Assembly: GCA_016783905.1 (NCBI GenBank)
Contig: JADHVQ010000013.1
Coordinates: forward strand, 1 to 41,029
Length of the DNA: 41,029 bases
Origin: Bacteroidales bacterium
GTDB taxonomy: Bacteria; Bacteroidota; Bacteroidia; Bacteroidales; FEN-979
Reading direction: 5' to 3'
A model generated the notes under the pieces. It was not told the DNA's origin, ran no database searches, and saw only the letters and a list, made by a program, of their open reading frames with translations. The position numbers and the translations under genes were made by a program. Below are positions 32,493 through 41,029 of this stretch, piece after piece. Each line of letters begins with the position of its first letter. The first letter of the stretch is position 1.

Positions 32493-33664
32493 TGGAGGAG
32501 ATGAAGTCGTTTGTCTTTGCCAACATCCCGCGGATTCATTTTGGTGTAGGTTCTTTCGCCTCTCTGGCCGATATCGTTTCACAATTCGGTACCCGGGTGG
32601 TACTCATCTGCGGCCGCTCCTTTTCCAGTTTTCCACCGTTCAATGGATTCCTGGAGCAGTTGCACCGGAAAGAGATCACGGCAGAGTTTTTTACCCTGAC
32701 TGGTGAACCATCACCACAGTATGTAGATCAAATTGTTGGTCAGGTTTCTAAGAGACATCCAGCTTGCGTGGTCGCCATCGGCGGTGGAAGTGTTATCGAT
32801 GCAGGCAAGGCCGTTTCAGCGATGATCCCGGCGGGGGAAGCAGTCGGGGATTTTCTGGAAGGGATTGGCACCCGGCAGCATGACGGACAAAAGATCCCTT
32901 TCATCGCAGTTCCTACCACGGCAGGGACCGGCAGCGAAGCTACCAAAAATGCAGTACTCAGTGAAAACGGGCCGGAAGGGTATAAAAAATCTCTCCGTCA
33001 TGACCATTTCGTTCCTGATGTTGCCATTGTCGATCCGGAACTTACACTTTCCTGTCCTCCTGAAGTTACCATGGCTGTGGGAATGGATGCGTTTACCCAG
33101 CTGCTCGAGGCATTCACTTCCACCAACGCTTCCGTCATAACCGACCTGCTTGCTTTGGAAGGGCTGTCGCATGCAGTCAGATCCTTACCTGTCATATTTG
33201 AAGATCCGGGTAACCTGGAGGCAAGAACCGGCATGTCATATGCAGCATTACTCTCGGGTATTACCCTGGCCAATGCAGGTCTGGGAGTGGTTCATGGTTT
33301 TGCTTCTGTCATCGGTGGCATGTTTCCGGCACCTCATGGTGTGGTTTGTGGTGCATTGCTGTCACCGGCAACACGGGCAAATATCCAGAAACTGGTCACC
33401 ACCGGAGAGAATCCGGATGCCATTCAGAAATATGGGAACGTCGGGCAACTCTTCTCAACAGAACCATTATCCTCGGAAAACCGTCTTGAGCTGTTGGGAA
33501 ACCGGCTGCACGACTGGACCAGAATTTTCCGGATCCCGAAACTGAGTACATATGGTGTTACACGTTCTGATATTGACCTGATCGTAGAGAAAACATCACA
33601 GAAAAACAATCCGGTGAAGCTGGAATCCTTTGCACTTCGGAAGGTTCTGGAGGAGGCTCTTTAG
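32492..33664 (+). CDS. Iron-type (group III) alcohol dehydrogenase
   Basis: 390 residues. The NAD-binding loop is CVVAIGGGSVIDAGKAV, and PTTAGTGSEATKNAVL matches the family. Metal-site segments are MAVGMDAFTQLLEAF and GLGVVHGFASVIGGMFPAPHGV. Two of the His ligands are present (VVHGFA and APHG), but the family's T-H after GMDA is Gln here (FTQLLE), a change seen in some subfamilies. Substrate cannot be predicted. ATG 32492 overlaps the upstream stop as TAATG. A GTG 12 bp earlier is less likely. Confidence 0.9.
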   Translation: MEEMKSFVFANIPRIHFGVGSFASLADIVSQFGTRVVLICGRSFSSFPPFNGFLEQLHRKEITAEFFTLTGEPSPQYVDQIVGQVSKRHPACVVAIGGGSVIDAGKAVSAMIPAGEAVGDFLEGIGTRQHDGQKIPFIAVPTTAGTGSEATKNAVLSENGPEGYKKSLRHDHFVPDVAIVDPELTLSCPPEVTMAVGMDAFTQLLEAFTSTNASVITDLLALEGLSHAVRSLPVIFEDPGNLEARTGMSYAALLSGITLANAGLGVVHGFASVIGGMFPAPHGVVCGALLSPATRANIQKLVTTGENPDAIQKYGNVGQLFSTEPLSSENRLELLGNRLHDWTRIFRIPKLSTYGVTRSDIDLIVEKTSQKNNPVKLESFALRKVLEEAL

Positions 33665-33711
33665 TTGCATGAGTTGAAATTTTGTTAACTTGACCTGCAA
33701 AACCTGATCCC

Positions 33712-35277
33712 ATGTCAATCATCAATGTCGTTCACAACCCCGAAAATCAACAGGAACATGTGGAGACCTGGAGCCGGTGGCTGGCTTTGGCTGCCTTTGT
33801 CCTCCTGATCACATTACTTAATATGGACGCCACGGTGGTAAACCTGACCATTGGTCCCATTGAGAAAGAGATGAAATCCAATCTGAAGATCCTGCAATGG
33901 ATCATCAGCATTTATGGTATTGCCTGGTCGGTGTTCGTTATCCCTTCCGGAAAATTTGCCAACGATTTCGGCAAGAAAAAAATGCTGATCACGGGGATCT
34001 CGGTCTTCCTCCTCTCTTCCGTCCTTTGTGCGGTATCCCAGGATGTGTGGTTGCTGATCATCGGCCGGTTCATCCAGGGTGTTGGCGCGGCTATTTGCAT
34101 CCCACCTATTTATGGATTGGTTTACGATAAATTTCCGGTGGGGCAGCGAGGTTTTCCAATCGGGTTGTTGGGAACGGGAACAGGTGTCGGGTTGGCCATT
34201 GGTCCGACCATAGGAGGTTTCATCATGGAACGGTTCCCGTGGCCCTGGATCTATTACCTGAACATCCCGGTGGGTATCATCATTCTGTTGATCATTCTTT
34301 TCACGATCCGGAAAGAGTCGCAACAGCTGAGTAAATCACTTGATCTGATCTCCAGCCTTTATGTTGCATTAATTGTTTTGCCTCTTAGCTATGGAATAAA
34401 CAATGTTTCTACCTGGGGTTTGTTCAGCTATCAAACATTGATTGTGGTAGTGCTGGTTGCCGCCGGGCTGATCCTGCTTCATCTTCATTCTAAAAAAGCG
34501 GCTGACCCATTGATACCAAAGGGAACATTTTCCAATAAATTGTACGTCTCCACCCTGATCGGATTCATGTTGCTCTCCTTCATCCTGGGGACGGTTTTGG
34601 TCCTCACCGGCCTCTACATGGGGAATGTGCTTGGTTTTACAAGCTTTCATAATGCATTGATTTTCATCGGTTTTGCCGCCGCTTTTTCGATGGTATCTCC
34701 ACTTGGAGGAAAGCTATCGGAGAGGATAGATGCCAGAATACCTGTATGTATCGGGCTTGGAATCAGTATCATCGGCATTGTACTTGCGCTCTTTTATGGA
34801 CTTCATACAACCAGCACCTACCTGGTGATCAGCCTGGCGCTGATGGGATTCATCGGTCTTTCCATTGCCCCTTACAACGCCACCATGCTCAAAGCAGTCA
34901 ATGCACAGACAGTGGATGCATTGTCAGGATTATATAATATGTGTGGCTGCATGGGTTTCTCCATCGGCGTGGTGATCAGCACCAATGTCCTGGTACAGGT
35001 TTCTAAGGACCACCTTCAGAAATTGCTCCATCAGGCAAATGTGGTATTATCTCCTGAAAATCAATCCATCCTGGACGCAACGATCACTGCTGCTCACCGC
35101 AATTACCGGGAGATTATGGAGGTAACCAGGTTGCCAAAGGAGAAGATCCTCCTGATGATCAATGAGGCGTTTCTGAACGGCTTTCATGCCTCCATGTACA
35201 CCATCATCGGCGCAGGCATCCTGGCGATCGTCATGACACTGATCTGGATGAAGGTCCCGGAAACAGGTAAGAAGTAA
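33712..35277 (+). CDS. MFS transporter, DHA2 (14-helix drug:H+ antiporter) family
   Basis: 521 residues with about 14 membrane helices. The first helix carries LLNMDATVVNLTIGPIEKEM, the DHA2 Asp motif (motif D1-like LDxTVVNVALP). The loop 2-3 motif is GKFANDFGKKKMLITG, and the motif C region is LLGTGTGVGLAIGPTIGG. A long soluble loop (about 440-490) precedes the last helix. Likely proton-driven export of drugs or metabolites; no periplasmic adaptor (EmrA type) or TolC gene is adjacent. It is 48 bp after the dehydrogenase and 44 bp before the ABC gene. Confidence 0.9.
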   Translation: MSIINVVHNPENQQEHVETWSRWLALAAFVLLITLLNMDATVVNLTIGPIEKEMKSNLKILQWIISIYGIAWSVFVIPSGKFANDFGKKKMLITGISVFLLSSVLCAVSQDVWLLIIGRFIQGVGAAICIPPIYGLVYDKFPVGQRGFPIGLLGTGTGVGLAIGPTIGGFIMERFPWPWIYYLNIPVGIIILLIILFTIRKESQQLSKSLDLISSLYVALIVLPLSYGINNVSTWGLFSYQTLIVVVLVAAGLILLHLHSKKAADPLIPKGTFSNKLYVSTLIGFMLLSFILGTVLVLTGLYMGNVLGFTSFHNALIFIGFAAAFSMVSPLGGKLSERIDARIPVCIGLGISIIGIVLALFYGLHTTSTYLVISLALMGFIGLSIAPYNATMLKAVNAQTVDALSGLYNMCGCMGFSIGVVISTNVLVQVSKDHLQKLLHQANVVLSPENQSILDATITAAHRNYREIMEVTRLPKEKILLMINEAFLNGFHASMYTIIGAGILAIVMTLIWMKVPETGKK

Positions 35278-35321
35278 GGAGTAAGAAAAAACCGTAGATT
35301 TACAATAAATTTCAATCTTTT

Positions 35322-37040
35322 ATGCAGGGAGATCCGTTACTGGACGTGGAGCATCTTACTGTTTGTTTCAGGAATGATGGTGATGAGACGGTTGCCGTGG
35401 ATGATATCTCATTCCAAATAGCAAAACGTGAGATTCTGGGTATTGTGGGGGAGTCGGGTTCAGGAAAATCTGTTACCGCCCTTTCCATCCTGGGTTTGAT
35501 CCCCGATCCACCGGGTACGGTGACAGTAGAGGCAATACGGTTTACAGAAACCTCCGGAGAGATAATTCGGCTCGATACCCTGCCTGAACGAGAGCTGCAA
35601 AGGATCCGGGGCCGTTTGGTCTCCATGATCTTCCAGGAGCCGATGACTTCATTGAACCCGGTCTTTACCTGCGGTGATCAGGTATCGGAGACATTACGAC
35701 AGCATCTGGAGATCTCCAAAAAAGCAGCCAGGGAACGAGTGTTGGAGCTTTTCAGTGAAGTACGTCTGCCTGACTCTCCCCGGATCTTCCGTTCCTATCC
35801 ACATGAACTTTCGGGCGGACAGAAGCAACGGGTAATGATTGCCATGGCAATCTCCTGCAATCCCTCCCTTCTGATTGCCGACGAACCTACCACTGCTCTG
35901 GATGTCTCGGTACAGAAAACCATCCTCGATCTACTGAAACGACTTCAACAGAAGAGGAACATGAGCATCCTCTTCATCACCCACGATCTGGGTCTTATCT
36001 CCCGGTTTGCTGACCGGGTAGTTGTGATGTACCAGGGTAAGATGGTGGAGCAGGGGGAGGTGCGACAGATATTCGAAGACCCGCAGCATCCATACACCAG
36101 GGGTTTGATTGCCTGCCGCCCGCCGAAGGACAAACGGCTGATGCGGTTGCCGACTGTGGAGGACTTTATGGATCCGGGATCCGGGATCCGGGATCCGGGA
36201 GACCAGGTCGAACATCGCGTATCCCGTATCGCGTATCATGCACAGCTTTATAGCAGGGAGCCGGTGTTGAAGGTGGAGCATGTCGGGAAGAGGTTCTCAA
36301 AGGGATCCGGCTGGCTCAGCAGGGAACAGGAGTCGATACGAGCTGTGGATGATGTCAGTTTCTTCGTCTATCCAGGCGAAACGCTGGGGATTGTAGGCGA
36401 ATCAGGATGCGGGAAAACAACCCTTTCGCGGGTGATTCTGCAATTGATTCCCTCAACGGAAGGCCGGATACTTTATAAAGAAAAGGAGATCACCACCCTG
36501 ACCCGCAGCAGGTTGAAAGCCCTCCATAAAGACCTGCAGATTGTGTTCCAGGATCCATACTCATCGTTGAACACAAGGATGATGATCGGCGAAGCCATAC
36601 GGGAGCCTATGGAAGTTCATCACCTGTACGGAAGCAAGCGCCAGCGGATCGGAAAAGTGAACGAGCTGTTACAGAAAGTAGGTCTCAGTCCGGAACACTA
36701 CTTCCGCTACCCTCATGAATTCTCGGGCGGGCAACGACAACGGATCTGCATTGCCCGGGCGCTGGCCGTGGAGCCACGCCTGATCATCTGCGATGAATCG
36801 GTATCTGCCCTCGATATCTCCATCCAGGCGCAGATCCTGAACCTGTTGAATGATCTCAAACACGAACTCCAACTCACCTATATTTTTATTTCGCACGACC
36901 TGAATGTGGTCAAATATATGTCGGATCGCCTGATCGTCATGAAAGAGGGGAAAATCGTGGAGATGGGAGACCCGGATGAGATCTATGTGAATCCGAAATC
37001 GGAATATACGAAGGTGTTGCTGGAGGCGATGGGGGACTAA
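35322..37040 (+). CDS. Fused two-domain ABC transporter ATPase, oligopeptide/nickel type (DppDF-like)
   Basis: 572 residues holding two nucleotide-binding domains. The first (about 1-275) has Walker A GESGSGKS, signature LSGGQKQR and Walker B DEPTTALD. The second (about 308-572) has [16 protein letters not shown] and DESVSALD. This is the DppD-DppF arrangement fused as in YejF and GsiA. No permease or binding-protein genes are adjacent, so those are elsewhere. The inter-domain linker (about 284-306, [16 protein letters not shown]) is encoded by 7-bp tandem repeats (36172-36240), not by ordinary linker sequence. Both ATP sites look intact. Confidence 0.92.
   Translation: MQGDPLLDVEHLTVCFRNDGDETVAVDDISFQIAKREILGIVGESGSGKSVTALSILGLIPDPPGTVTVEAIRFTETSGEIIRLDTLPERELQRIRGRLVSMIFQEPMTSLNPVFTCGDQVSETLRQHLEISKKAARERVLELFSEVRLPDSPRIFRSYPHELSGGQKQRVMIAMAISCNPSLLIADEPTTALDVSVQKTILDLLKRLQQKRNMSILFITHDLGLISRFADRVVVMYQGKMVEQGEVRQIFEDPQHPYTRGLIACRPPKDKRLMRLPTVEDFMDPGSGIRDPGDQVEHRVSRIAYHAQLYSREPVLKVEHVGKRFSKGSGWLSREQESIRAVDDVSFFVYPGETLGIVGESGCGKTTLSRVILQLIPSTEGRILYKEKEITTLTRSRLKALHKDLQIVFQDPYSSLNTRMMIGEAIREPMEVHHLYGSKRQRIGKVNELLQKVGLSPEHYFRYPHEFSGGQRQRICIARALAVEPRLIICDESVSALDISIQAQILNLLNDLKHELQLTYIFISHDLNVVKYMSDRLIVMKEGKIVEMGDPDEIYVNPKSEYTKVLLEAMGD
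36172..36240 (+). repeat. 7-bp tandem repeats inside the ABC ATPase linker
   Basis: ATCCGGG repeats four times (36172-36199). After a 13-bp interval the units ATCGCGT, ATCCCGT, ATCGCGT and ATCATGC follow (36213-36240). The frame stays open, giving residues [10 protein letters not shown] then HRVSRIAYH. Confidence 0.85.
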
Positions 37041-37046
37041 TTCAAA

Positions 37047-37131
37047 ATTACGAATTACGAATTACGAATTACGAATTAAATAACCGATGATTGTCTGACC
37101 TCCTGACCAATAACCAATTAACCAATGACCA
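37047..37131 (+). repeat. Two 7-bp repeat blocks upstream of and across the rnr start
   Basis: ATTACGA repeats about 4.5 times (37047-37078). A second block with TGACCAA, TAACCAA, TTAACCAA and TGACCAA (37104-37131) contains the rnr ATG at 37125. It fills most of the 84-bp gap between the ABC gene and rnr; no promoter was identified. Confidence 0.8.
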
Positions 37132-39281
37132 AAAAGCAACGCCTTAGCGGCGAGCAGAAAAATACGCTGATCAAGAACATTTTGCAGGTATACCTGGAGA
37201 ATCCTCACAGCGCACTGAATTACAAGCAGGTTTCCAAGCGGATCGGCGTGGAGGACCGGGCCGGAAAAGACCTGGTCAGGCTGTTGATCGAAGAGCTGTT
37301 CCGAAACCGGGAACTCATCGAATCCAACCGGGGAAAATACCGGGTCAATCCGGAAGGACAACCGTACCAGAAGTCGGTGAAGACCCACATGACCGGAACG
37401 GTTGACATGAAACAATCGGGGAAGGCCTATGTGATCCCGGACGATAAATCGGGTGATGTATTCATCAATGCCGGAAACACCGGTCATGCCCTGCATGGCG
37501 ACTATGTTAAGGTCTCTCTCTTTCCCATCCGGAAGGGGAGAAAGAGGGAAGGGGAGATCGTAGAGATCATCAAACGAAACAAAACACAGTTTGTCGGCAT
37601 CCTGGAGGTAACGAAAAATTTCGCTTTCGTGATCCCTGACAATGCTGCGATGCCAGTAGATATCTATATTCCGAAAGAGAATCTGAACGGTGCACGAAAC
37701 GGACAAAAGGTGATTGTAGCCATCAGCGAATGGCCCGAACACTCTCAAAATCCTTTCGGGAAAATCATCCAGGTTCTTGGAAAGCCCGGCGATAACCAGG
37801 TGGAGATGCAGTCGATCCTGGCCGAATTTGAATTTCCGCTGACCTTCTTGAAAGCAACAGAGAGAGAAGCAGAAACTATCGCGGCAGATATTCCGGAACG
37901 GGAGATCAGATCCAGAAAGGATTTTCGTGAGATCTTCACCATCACGATTGACCCCGAGGATGCGAAGGATTTCGATGATGCCATATCCCTTCAGAAACTT
38001 GTGAACGGTCATTGGGAAGTTGGAGTTCATATTGCTGATGTATCATATTACGTCAAGCCAGGAACCGCGGTTGATGAAGAGGCCTATCAGCGGGGGACCT
38101 CCATTTACCTTGTCGACCGGGTGATCCCTATGTTGCCCGAACGGTTATCCAATGAGCTTTGTTCCCTGCAACCCCACAAAGACCGCCTCTGTTTTTCGGC
38201 CGTATTTGAACTCGATGAAAATGGAAAACTATACAAAGAGTGGTTCGGGAAGACGGTCATTCATTCCAACTGCCGTTTCTCCTATGAGGAGGTACAGGAG
38301 GTCATTGAAACCGGTACAGGAGAGTATGCAGAAGAGATCAAGGTGTTTAATACCATTGCCACCGCACTCAGAGTTGAACGGTTCCGGAAGGGTTCCATCA
38401 ATTTTGAGACCCAGGAGGTGCGGTTTAAGCTGGACCAGGGGGGGAAGCCACTTGCCATTTACCTTCGTGAGATGAAGGATGCCAACAAACTGATCGAGGA
38501 TTTCATGTTACTGGCAAACAGACGGGTCGCTGAAAGGGTTGGCAAAAAGAGAGGAGAGCGGCCACCGAAGACCTTTGTCTATCGCGTCCACGATACGCCG
38601 AGCCCTGAGAAACTGCAGGCCTTTGTCGATTTCATTAAGAAACTCGGATACCGGATGATCCTTACCTCCAACAAAGCTCTGGCTCAATCCTTTAACACCC
38701 TCTTTCGGGATATCAAGGGAACCGGTACGGAGAACATGATCGAGACCATTGCCATCCGGACCATGGCCAAAGCCTACTACTCCACTCACAACATCGGCCA
38801 TTACGGATTGGCTTTCCCTTTCTATACCCACTTTACGTCACCTATCCGTCGATATCCCGACCTGATGGCACACCGGATCTTTCAGGGATATTTGGATGGA
38901 GCTCCCCCGGTAAAAGAGGATGTGTATGAACCGATGTGTGACCACTCTTCGGAGATGGAGCGGAAAGCGATTGAAGCCGAACGGATGTCGGTGAAGTACA
39001 AACAGGTGGAGTTCATGCTGGATAAAGTGGGGCAGGAGTTCGACGGATTGATATCCGGCGTGAGTAAATGGGGTCTTTTTGTGGAGATCATCGGAACCAA
39101 ATGTGAAGGAATGGTGAGACTTCGGGACCTGGAAGATGATTTTTACTACCTGGATGAAGAGAACTTTCAGGTGATTGGCCAGCGTTACGGGTATCAGTAT
39201 AAACTGGGGGACAAAGTGATGATCAGGGTGAAACAGATTGACCTGGGAAAGAAACAAATGGATTTTGATCTGGTCACTTGA
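37125..39281 (+). CDS. rnr: Ribonuclease R
   Basis: Processive 3'-5' exoribonuclease that degrades structured RNA. It has 718 residues, typical of Bacteroidota. An N-terminal winged-helix-like part (about 1-70) is followed by cold-shock OB domains (about 80-240). The RNB catalytic domain (about 255-600) has ITIDPEDAKDFDDAIS with the metal-binding Asp cluster, HIADVSYYV and FPFYTHFTSPIRRYPDLM. The S1 domain (about 640-715) has FDGLISGVSKWGLFVEI. The start codon lies inside a TGACCAA-type repeat. No clear ribosome-binding site is seen. Confidence 0.96.
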   Translation: MTKKQRLSGEQKNTLIKNILQVYLENPHSALNYKQVSKRIGVEDRAGKDLVRLLIEELFRNRELIESNRGKYRVNPEGQPYQKSVKTHMTGTVDMKQSGKAYVIPDDKSGDVFINAGNTGHALHGDYVKVSLFPIRKGRKREGEIVEIIKRNKTQFVGILEVTKNFAFVIPDNAAMPVDIYIPKENLNGARNGQKVIVAISEWPEHSQNPFGKIIQVLGKPGDNQVEMQSILAEFEFPLTFLKATEREAETIAADIPEREIRSRKDFREIFTITIDPEDAKDFDDAISLQKLVNGHWEVGVHIADVSYYVKPGTAVDEEAYQRGTSIYLVDRVIPMLPERLSNELCSLQPHKDRLCFSAVFELDENGKLYKEWFGKTVIHSNCRFSYEEVQEVIETGTGEYAEEIKVFNTIATALRVERFRKGSINFETQEVRFKLDQGGKPLAIYLREMKDANKLIEDFMLLANRRVAERVGKKRGERPPKTFVYRVHDTPSPEKLQAFVDFIKKLGYRMILTSNKALAQSFNTLFRDIKGTGTENMIETIAIRTMAKAYYSTHNIGHYGLAFPFYTHFTSPIRRYPDLMAHRIFQGYLDGAPPVKEDVYEPMCDHSSEMERKAIEAERMSVKYKQVEFMLDKVGQEFDGLISGVSKWGLFVEIIGTKCEGMVRLRDLEDDFYYLDEENFQVIGQRYGYQYKLGDKVMIRVKQIDLGKKQMDFDLVT

Positions 39282-39286
39282 TGAAC

Positions 39287-39319
39287 TTGGTGATTCGCTA
39301 CGTGAAAATTCTAACTTTG
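39287..39319 (+). promoter_or_regulatory. Promoter of the OlsF-like gene
   Basis: TTG at 39287-39289, 22-nt gap, TAACTTTG at 39312-39319, about 30 bp before the ATG. It begins right after the rnr stop. Confidence 0.6.
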
Positions 39320-39348
39320 TAATTCCTTATCAATTTCTGACTCGATCC

Positions 39349-41029
39349 ATGGACCTGATCTCCCCGAAACAACTTGTTGAAGCAAATAAATACCTGCAGT
39401 TTTTCGGCGGAGAGACCCTGGCTAAACTTCTTTTCAAACTGCTCAAGTTTGATAAGATCAACAAAGAGTACTCAAAGATCTGTAAGCTACCGGCCAGGAA
39501 ATTTATCCAACAGGCCATCAACACCATGGAGATCAGTTTTACCGTGAATGAGCAGGAACTGGAGAACATTCCCAAAAAAGGTTCCTTTATCACCGTCGCC
39601 AATCACGCTTACGGTGGAATTGACGGGATCCTGTTGCTGAAGATACTTACCGATGTAAGGCCTGATTTTAAGGTACTGGCAAATTTTATGCTGACCAAAC
39701 TGGATTCTCTGAACCAATATTTTTTAGCAGTGAATCCCTTTGAGGCGTACAAAGATGTCAGGTCCAGTTTTGGTGGTCTCAAGTATGCGTACATTCATCT
39801 CCAGAGCGGCCATCCTATCGGGATTTTTCCTGCCGGTGAGGTATCCTCGGTAAAGTTACAGTACCGTGGGGTGGCCGACAAAGAGTGGCAGCACTCCATC
39901 CTAAAGTTTATCAAACGGGCGAAAGTACCGGTGATTCCGGTCTACTTCGATGGCTCCAACAGTCTCTTCTTCCATTTTCTGGGAATCATCCATCCGATTC
40001 TCCGGACCGTTAAGCTTCCATCAGAACTCTTCAATAAAAAAGGAAAAAACATCCGGATCCGGATCGGGACACCGATCCTGATCAGGGAACAGGATGAATT
40101 TGACGATATCCGGGAGTTTGGTAAATTTCTCCGGATGAAAACCTATGCACTGGGGATTCCGCTGTCGAACATCAAACGGCAAGCTTCGGTAGCACTTAAG
40201 GGTGCAGATCAGGAAGCAGTGATAGATCCCGTTCCCCAGAATCAGCTGATCCATGAGATCGAATTGATCACCAATGAGTTCAAAATGTTTCAGATCCAGA
40301 ATCAGTCGGTATTCTGTGCCCCAACCGAACGGATCCCATATATTACTACTGAAATAGGCCGGTTACGGGAGATAACTTACCGGCTGGTTGGAGAAGGAAC
40401 AAACAAAAGCTTTGACCTGGACCATTTTGATCAGTTTTTCGATCAACTATTTATCTGGGATGAGGATGAAAAGACCATAGTAGGAGGATACCGGATTGGA
40501 AAGGGGAGAGAGATCCTGGAGCGTTATGGCATTCCCGGTTTCTATATCAGTACGCTCTTTCAGATCGACCCCGACTTCTCCACGGTGTTGGGTGTCTCCA
40601 TTGAGCTTGGACGTTCATTCATTGCCAAAGAGTACCAGAAAAAAACCATGTCGCTCTTTATGCTCTGGAAAGGGATTCTTTACCTGCTGATCAAAAACCC
40701 GGAATACCACTACCTGATCGGGCCGGTAAGTATGAGCAATGAGTTTCTGGATGTTTCCAAGGCGCTGGCGGTTGAATTTCTGAAAGAGAATTTTTATAAC
40801 TCCGAGTTTGCCGAATATATTCACCCCAATAAACCGTTTACCATCCGGGTTCCGCGAAAAATCAACAAACAGCTCTTCCTGAGTTATGTGGGGAAGGACC
40901 TGAACCGCCTCGACCGCTTCATAAGCAGCATTGATCCCATTTACAAAACCCCCATTCTCTTTAAAAAGTACCTTTCTGTAAATGCGGAGATCATCGGATT
41001 TAACGTCGATCCTTTGTTTAATAATTGCC
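39349..41029 (+). CDS. OlsF-like fused acyltransferase (PlsC domain plus GNAT-type N-acyltransferase), 3' end outside window
   Basis: About 560 residues visible; the frame is open at the window edge. The N-terminal half (about 60-260) is a PlsC-type O-acyltransferase with TVANHAYGGIDGILLLK (H-x5-D, as in hemolysin-like members) and GIFPAGEVSS. The C-terminal half (about 300-560) resembles OlsB/GNAT N-acyltransferases, with VGGYRIGKG, SIELGRSFIAKEYQKK and MLWKGILYLL. In OlsF the C-terminal half adds the first, amide-linked fatty acid to ornithine and the N-terminal half adds the second. Bacteroides GlsB/GlsA make glycine lipids in the same way. The amino-acid substrate here is not decided. It is a membrane-associated lipid enzyme. 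Confidence 0.85.
   Translation, partial: MDLISPKQLVEANKYLQFFGGETLAKLLFKLLKFDKINKEYSKICKLPARKFIQQAINTMEISFTVNEQELENIPKKGSFITVANHAYGGIDGILLLKILTDVRPDFKVLANFMLTKLDSLNQYFLAVNPFEAYKDVRSSFGGLKYAYIHLQSGHPIGIFPAGEVSSVKLQYRGVADKEWQHSILKFIKRAKVPVIPVYFDGSNSLFFHFLGIIHPILRTVKLPSELFNKKGKNIRIRIGTPILIREQDEFDDIREFGKFLRMKTYALGIPLSNIKRQASVALKGADQEAVIDPVPQNQLIHEIELITNEFKMFQIQNQSVFCAPTERIPYITTEIGRLREITYRLVGEGTNKSFDLDHFDQFFDQLFIWDEDEKTIVGGYRIGKGREILERYGIPGFYISTLFQIDPDFSTVLGVSIELGRSFIAKEYQKKTMSLFMLWKGILYLLIKNPEYHYLIGPVSMSNEFLDVSKALAVEFLKENFYNSEFAEYIHPNKPFTIRVPRKINKQLFLSYVGKDLNRLDRFISSIDPIYKTPILFKKYLSVNAEIIGFNVDPLFNNC

Noticed and set aside
37062-38030. 322-codon open frame on the minus strand opposite rnr
   Set aside because: It mirrors the RNase R coding frame, has no recognisable domain and no promoter; rnr is certain.
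39296-39311. Possible fourth parS-like site around CTACGTGAAAA
   Set aside because: Only the central ACGTGAAA matches; too many mismatches in both arms.

Overview
The window is a 41 kb chromosomal stretch from a member of the Bacteroidota, probably an uncultured, Bacteroidales-like, respiring lineage. The lineage call rests on the gliding-motility lipoprotein GldH, a DUF5777 beta-barrel, a DUF4175-type coiled-coil membrane protein, a two-lamin-tail secreted protein with a FlgD/CHU_C-like end, an OlsF-like fused acyltransferase, and repeated Bacteroidota-type promoters (TAnnTTTG near -7, often with TTG/TTTG near -33). There is no phage, IS element, CRISPR array or large gene-free gap. Coding density is high and no gap exceeds 300 bp.

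Layout. (1) 1-6.9 kb holds the 3' part of mreB with mreC and mreD, tRNA-Cys(GCA), folB, glnS followed at once by tRNA-Gln(CTG), then gltX and cysC on the minus strand. (2) 7-13.2 kb holds a plus-strand run of DUF4175-like protein, a degenerate HATPase, ybeY and mnmG. Two perfect 16-bp parS centromere sites (TGTTCCACGTGAAACA) sit at the two ends of mnmG, which suggests the window lies near the replication origin. (3) 13.2-18.3 kb holds a methyltransferase, a 1,199-residue orphan NtrY-like histidine kinase and gldH. (4) 18.2-26.5 kb holds a minus-strand respiratory cluster: hexaheme lipoprotein with a collagen-like linker, monoheme lipoprotein, beta-barrel, cytochrome c, heptaheme membrane cytochrome, di-heme-type cytochrome b, Tat-exported four-cluster ferredoxin, NrfD quinone subunit, Ig-like membrane protein, and a stand-alone riboflavin kinase. 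A Crp/Fnr regulator with an N-terminal CxxCxC lies upstream, and an FNR-box-like palindrome lies between the two. No molybdopterin or other terminal catalytic subunit is present. (5) 27.6-41 kb holds asd, the lamin-tail protein and comF between inverted repeats, an LsrG-like monooxygenase coupled to an iron-type alcohol dehydrogenase, an MFS exporter, a fused peptide-type ABC ATPase, rnr, and a truncated OlsF-like lipid acyltransferase.

Two things stand out. First, the electron-transfer cluster contains parts for the inner membrane (NrfD, cytochrome b, heptaheme cytochrome), periplasm (ferredoxin, cytochrome c) and outer membrane (beta-barrel, two cytochrome lipoproteins). It looks like a quinone-linked complex whose terminal partner is unknown. 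Second, a family of short-period (7-, 8- and 10-bp) tandem repeats is scattered through the window. These lie between genes, in frame inside gltX and inside the inter-domain linker of the ABC ATPase, across the rnr start, and as parts of a roughly 130-bp inverted repeat around the lamin-tail/comF pair. A 32-bp near-perfect palindrome also carries the gltX stop codon.
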